Source: Lichenicola sp964248625 (GTDB lineage: Bacteria; Pseudomonadota; Alphaproteobacteria; Acetobacterales; Acetobacteraceae). Taken from it: DNA of 17,828 nucleotides. Shown here piece by piece: positions 14,986-17,828 of this stretch. Below the pieces are notes generated by a model. The model searched no databases and had not been told where the DNA came from. It saw only the letters and a list, made by a program, of their open reading frames with translations. The stretch spans positions 1 through 17,828 of the forward strand of contig CAXTZG010000084.1 of NCBI GenBank assembly GCA_964248625.1. Reading direction: 5' to 3'. The stretch's first letter is position 1, and the number at the start of each line of letters is the position of its first letter. Both the position numbers and the translations under genes were made by a program.

Positions 14986-17076
14986 TCAGCAGACGCTCCG
15001 GCCGTCCGCCGGCACCGCCGGTTTCCCGGCCTCTTGCTGCACCGGCGGGAACAACGCCCCTGCCGTTTCCGGGCCGATCGCCCCGGATGCAGCGTTTGTT
15101 TCGTCGAGCGGCCGCACCCCGCACAGCGTCAGGAACCGGGCCACCCGGTCCAGCACCGCCGGATCGCGGGTCGGATCGTCCGGATCGCCGCGCGGCACCC
15201 AGATGATCGTGTCGAAGCGGGCGCGCGTCAGCAGCACCCGGTAGGTGTTGAGCCGCCACGCGATCTTGTCGCCGTCGCGCGCCACCTGCCAGCGCGTGCC
15301 GCGAAACGAGCGCGCCTGCCAGGCCGGTCCGGCGCCTTCCCGAACCAGGTCGCCGTCCCAGCACAGCCCGACATGGTCGAGCTCCAGCCCCTGCACCGAG
15401 AACTGCGTGGCCACCAGCTCCAGCGCATCCGACGCACGCACGTCGCGCTCCCGCAGCCAGCTATCGAGAAACCAGCGCGCCACCGCATCGGCCTCCATGT
15501 GCGCGAGCTCGCAGCCGAGCCCTTCCGCCCGCAGCCGGCGCGCGCCGGCGCTGGCCACGAGGCCGGCGCGATGCACCCCGCGCGCCATCCGCCGAAGCCC
15601 GGCGCGCAGGGCGGCGAGATCGCGCGTCAGCCGGAACGGCACGGCTCCCTCCACGGCGACGATGTCGCGCGCCGTCGCCGCATCGCCCCGCAGCACCGCA
15701 TCCACCCAGTGCGGCGTCGCGTCGTGGCGCAACGACCGGACCGGAACCGTCAGGTGCAGGGTCGGCTCCGTCACCAGCCCCGGCAGTGCCGGCAGCCGGT
15801 TGCGCGGCTCGGCATCCGACAGCGCGGCCGGCGGCGCATGAGCCCGCCACCCGGGCCGCTCGGCCAGGGCCGCACCCCACGCCGCCAGCCCGCCTTCCCC
15901 GTCATGGATCTCCTGGCCGTTGCCAATCAGGCAGACGATCCCGGCAAACCCTTCATGCCGGTCGAGGATGTCGAGCAGATGCGCCGGCTCCGACCGATCC
16001 AGCCTGACCGGCCGGTCCCGCGTCTTCGCCACCGCATGCGCCTGCGTCCAGCTCCGCTGCGCCTCGTCGATCACCACGACCCGCTCCGGCGGCGTCTCGC
16101 CGGCGCGCTGCACATACAGGTCGCGGAACCGCGGCAGCGCCTGGATCACCCCCTCCATCCGATGCGCAGCCAACCGTCGTGCCGCCGGCGTTCCGTCAAC
16201 GTTGCGCACCAGCGCCTCGCGCAGCACGTGCACGAGCGTCGGATTGCCGGTGAGGAAGGTGGCGCCTGCCGCATCGGAGACGGTCGAGAAGGCGGCATTC
16301 AGGCCGCACAGCGTCTTGCCAGCCCCGGGGACACCGGTGACGAACAGGATCGTCTTGGTGCCCGCCGCCTCGCTCTCCGTCAGGATGGCGGCGATGCGTC
16401 CCGCGGTCAGCGTCAGGTTGACGGCGTCGGCCCGTGCGCTGGCGATCTCGGCCACCTCGTGACGGTCGTAAAGCAGGCAGGCTGCCTCGATCACGTTGGG
16501 GACCGGCCGATACGGCGCGCTGTCCCAGCCCCGCACGTCGAGCGGCTGCCCCACCGCCGGCATCTGCGCGTCCAGCGTCCGCACCAGCGCCGGCAGGCCG
16601 CGGGCGTTGGCCTGCATGATGGTGGCGACACCCGGCAGCAGCAGCGGCAGCGCGACAGGCGACACCGCCGCCTCGGTCGCCACCAGGATCGGCAGGATCG
16701 GATGACGCCGGCAGCCGGCGTGGAAATCCTGCAGGTCGAGCGCGTAGCCGTCGAGCTGCACCCGATCCGCGCCCTCGAAGCTCTCGGCGCCGACCTTGAA
16801 CTCGATCGTGAAGATCGCCCGCGGCGACAGCAGCACCGCATCGAGGCGGCCGCCCAGGCGGGGGATCTCGAACTCCAGCAGCACCTGCCAGCTGTCGCAG
16901 TCGGACACCGCCCGCAGCACCTCGCGCAGGATCGACGCCTGCACGGTCCAGGCCCGCAGCTGCGGCGCCTCGTTCACGCGATACCGGCGCAGCGCATGAT
17001 GCGACAGCGTCGCCAGCAGCGTCTGGTCCGGCAGCTCGAGGAAGTTAGGGGCGCTGCCGCACCACCACGCGGTCAA
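14986..17076 (-). CDS. PD-(D/E)XK nuclease-like and DUF2075 (Schlafen-3-like) helicase fusion
   Basis: In this 696-residue protein, residues 65-133 carry a restriction-nuclease-like core: Glu68 or Glu70, Asp79 in GGRLDAV, and Glu92-x-Lys94 in FTIEFKVG, followed by Gln107 and Tyr111. A helicase of the DUF2075 (Schlafen group 3-like) type follows, with Walker A GVPGAGKT (248-255), Walker B VVVIDEAQR (333-341), FSVQGLELDHVGLCWDGD (559-576) and the motif VI-like YRVLLTRAR (612-620). It is probably a DNA or RNA processing enzyme, perhaps for defence or repair. The start is TTG with only a weak AGG-containing site, but the first residues (FLELPDQTLLATL) fit family N-termini. It shares a reading frame with the upstream gene and may be co-transcribed with lepA, 32 bases downstream. 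Confidence 0.88.
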   Translation of the reverse strand: MTAWWCGSAPNFLELPDQTLLATLSHHALRRYRVNEAPQLRAWTVQASILREVLRAVSDCDSWQVLLEFEIPRLGGRLDAVLLSPRAIFTIEFKVGAESFEGADRVQLDGYALDLQDFHAGCRRHPILPILVATEAAVSPVALPLLLPGVATIMQANARGLPALVRTLDAQMPAVGQPLDVRGWDSAPYRPVPNVIEAACLLYDRHEVAEIASARADAVNLTLTAGRIAAILTESEAAGTKTILFVTGVPGAGKTLCGLNAAFSTVSDAAGATFLTGNPTLVHVLREALVRNVDGTPAARRLAAHRMEGVIQALPRFRDLYVQRAGETPPERVVVIDEAQRSWTQAHAVAKTRDRPVRLDRSEPAHLLDILDRHEGFAGIVCLIGNGQEIHDGEGGLAAWGAALAERPGWRAHAPPAALSDAEPRNRLPALPGLVTEPTLHLTVPVRSLRHDATPHWVDAVLRGDAATARDIVAVEGAVPFRLTRDLAALRAGLRRMARGVHRAGLVASAGARRLRAEGLGCELAHMEADAVARWFLDSWLRERDVRASDALELVATQFSVQGLELDHVGLCWDGDLVREGAGPAWQARSFRGTRWQVARDGDKIAWRLNTYRVLLTRARFDTIIWVPRGDPDDPTRDPAVLDRVARFLTLCGVRPLDETNAASGAIGPETAGALFPPVQQEAGKPAVPADGRSVC

Positions 17077-17148
17077 GAGCTGCGGCCTGTCACGCAGCCG
17101 TCCGACCGACGGCCACAGCCCGGCTGGCGACGCCGATCGTCCCGGGCT

Positions 17149-17828
17149 TCAGCCGACGAACACCGACAGCTCGTTGTCGCGCAGCAGGTGAACCCGATGA
17201 CGGATCGCCTCGTCGCGTGCCCGCTGCGAGAACGGCGCGTTGGAGGCCAGCATGGTCACCGAAGCCGCCTGCTTGGTGCCCATCACGTGCGCCTCGTCGA
17301 CCATCTCGCTGGTGATGTCGTTCGGCGACAGGCGGCAACGCACGGCCAGCACGGTTCCTGCCCGCCGGCAGACGATGTCCGGGCCGCTGCCATCGCCGGG
17401 AAAAGCAAGCTGCGTCACCCAGCCCGCGCGTTCCAACTCGCCGGCGCAGTGTCGACGGAAGGCCTGCGGCGTCGGAAACAGCTTCGCATCCGGTCGGGGC
17501 GCCGGTCGGGCCGCCGGTGGGGGCGCCACCCTGCCCTTGGGGGACGGCCAGCCTTCCTCCACATGCGCAAAATGCCGTCGCCGCCGCGCTACGGCGAAGG
17601 CCGCCGCCACGAAGACCAGCAGCAGCAGCGTCACGAGGCCTGCGACCAGGCCGCCGATCCCGAGCCAGCCGCCCGATGCCGCGGCAGCCTGCCGCGGTGG
17701 CCAGGGGGCCGGTGCGGCTGGCGTGTCGGTCGCAACTGCAGCCGGTGCAGCGGGCACCTCCAGCGGCGGCGTGACGGTCACGGTGCCGCCTGCCTGCGAT
17801 GGGGCGGGCGTGCCGGTCCCCGCCGAGG
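17149..17828 (-). CDS. Membrane-anchored Mrr-like restriction-endonuclease-fold protein (N-terminus beyond the window)
   Basis: The frame is open to the window edge, so the 226 residues visible are probably missing their start; a GTG at 17781 would give 210 residues. Numbered from that GTG, a Pro/Ala-rich stretch (1-36) precedes a transmembrane helix at about 37-65 with RRRR behind it, which places the C-terminal domain in the cytoplasm. A second Pro-rich linker leads to residues 104-206, which resemble the Mrr catalytic fold: AGWVTQL, GPDIVCRRAGTVLAVRCRL, VMGTKQAASVTMLAS, then FSQRARDEAIRHRVHLLRDNEL. The usual D...Q/E-x-K signature reads Asp135...Arg148-Cys-Arg150, so the catalytic lysine appears lost. 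It may bind nucleic acid without cutting. Its neighbour is the nuclease-helicase gene 72 bases downstream. Confidence 0.7.
   Translation of the reverse strand, partial: SAGTGTPAPSQAGGTVTVTPPLEVPAAPAAVATDTPAAPAPWPPRQAAAASGGWLGIGGLVAGLVTLLLLVFVAAAFAVARRRRHFAHVEEGWPSPKGRVAPPPAARPAPRPDAKLFPTPQAFRRHCAGELERAGWVTQLAFPGDGSGPDIVCRRAGTVLAVRCRLSPNDITSEMVDEAHVMGTKQAASVTMLASNAPFSQRARDEAIRHRVHLLRDNELSVFVG

Noticed and set aside
13124..15244. 706-codon open frame on the plus strand opposite lepA
   Set aside because: LepA on the minus strand is unmistakable; the plus frame matches no family and runs through the helicase gene end.
14954..15364. Longer N-terminus for LepA
   Set aside because: The added residues overlap the helicase gene in another frame and are absent from known LepA proteins.

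Overview
The window is GC-rich, densely packed bacterial chromosome. Codon use, the LepA type, the tRNA-Ser with encoded CCA, the TonB-dependent receptor and the family mix all suggest an alphaproteobacterium, with Acetobacteraceae or a Rhizobiales-like neighbour as my best guess (inferred from protein character only). I see no insertion sequence, phage gene, CRISPR array or transcriptional regulator gene.

Region 1 (1-2899, minus strand) is a tightly coupled four-gene cassette. In transcription order it encodes a small carrier protein, an acyl-CoA-dehydrogenase-like flavoprotein, an aminoacyl-tRNA-synthetase-like amino acid:[carrier protein] ligase, and a DUF1839 protein cut by the window edge. 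The ligase family is known to charge carrier proteins, not tRNA, with small amino acids. What happens afterwards is not known to me. The flavoprotein lacks the classical catalytic glutamate. DUF1839 looks by eye like a Cys-His papain-fold acyltransferase of the butirosin BtrH kind. Together they suggest an undescribed load, oxidise and transfer pathway for an amino acid, and this is the strongest candidate for a new system here.

Region 2 (2900-6944) begins with about 700 bases in which I find no gene. It continues with three independent minus-strand genes: an SDR oxidoreductase with a C-terminal membrane anchor, a XenA-type old yellow enzyme, and a methyltransferase-fold protein that carries a signal peptide.

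Region 3 (6945-12963) looks like an uptake and catabolism locus. A divergent control region with a plausible promoter and several dyads precedes a TonB-dependent receptor and an ExuT-like MFS transporter, read as one unit. A Gfo/Idh/MocA dehydrogenase converges on and overlaps the MFS gene, and an SsuD-like flavin monooxygenase diverges from the dehydrogenase. The substrate cannot be read from sequence.

Region 4 (12976-17828, minus strand) is housekeeping plus a possible defence or repair pair. It holds tRNA-Ser(GGA) and lepA, preceded by a nuclease-helicase fusion (PD-(D/E)XK plus DUF2075/Schlafen-3-like) and a membrane-anchored Mrr-like domain protein whose nuclease lysine appears to be replaced. 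The last two genes lie in the same reading frame, separated by one TGA and 24 open codons.
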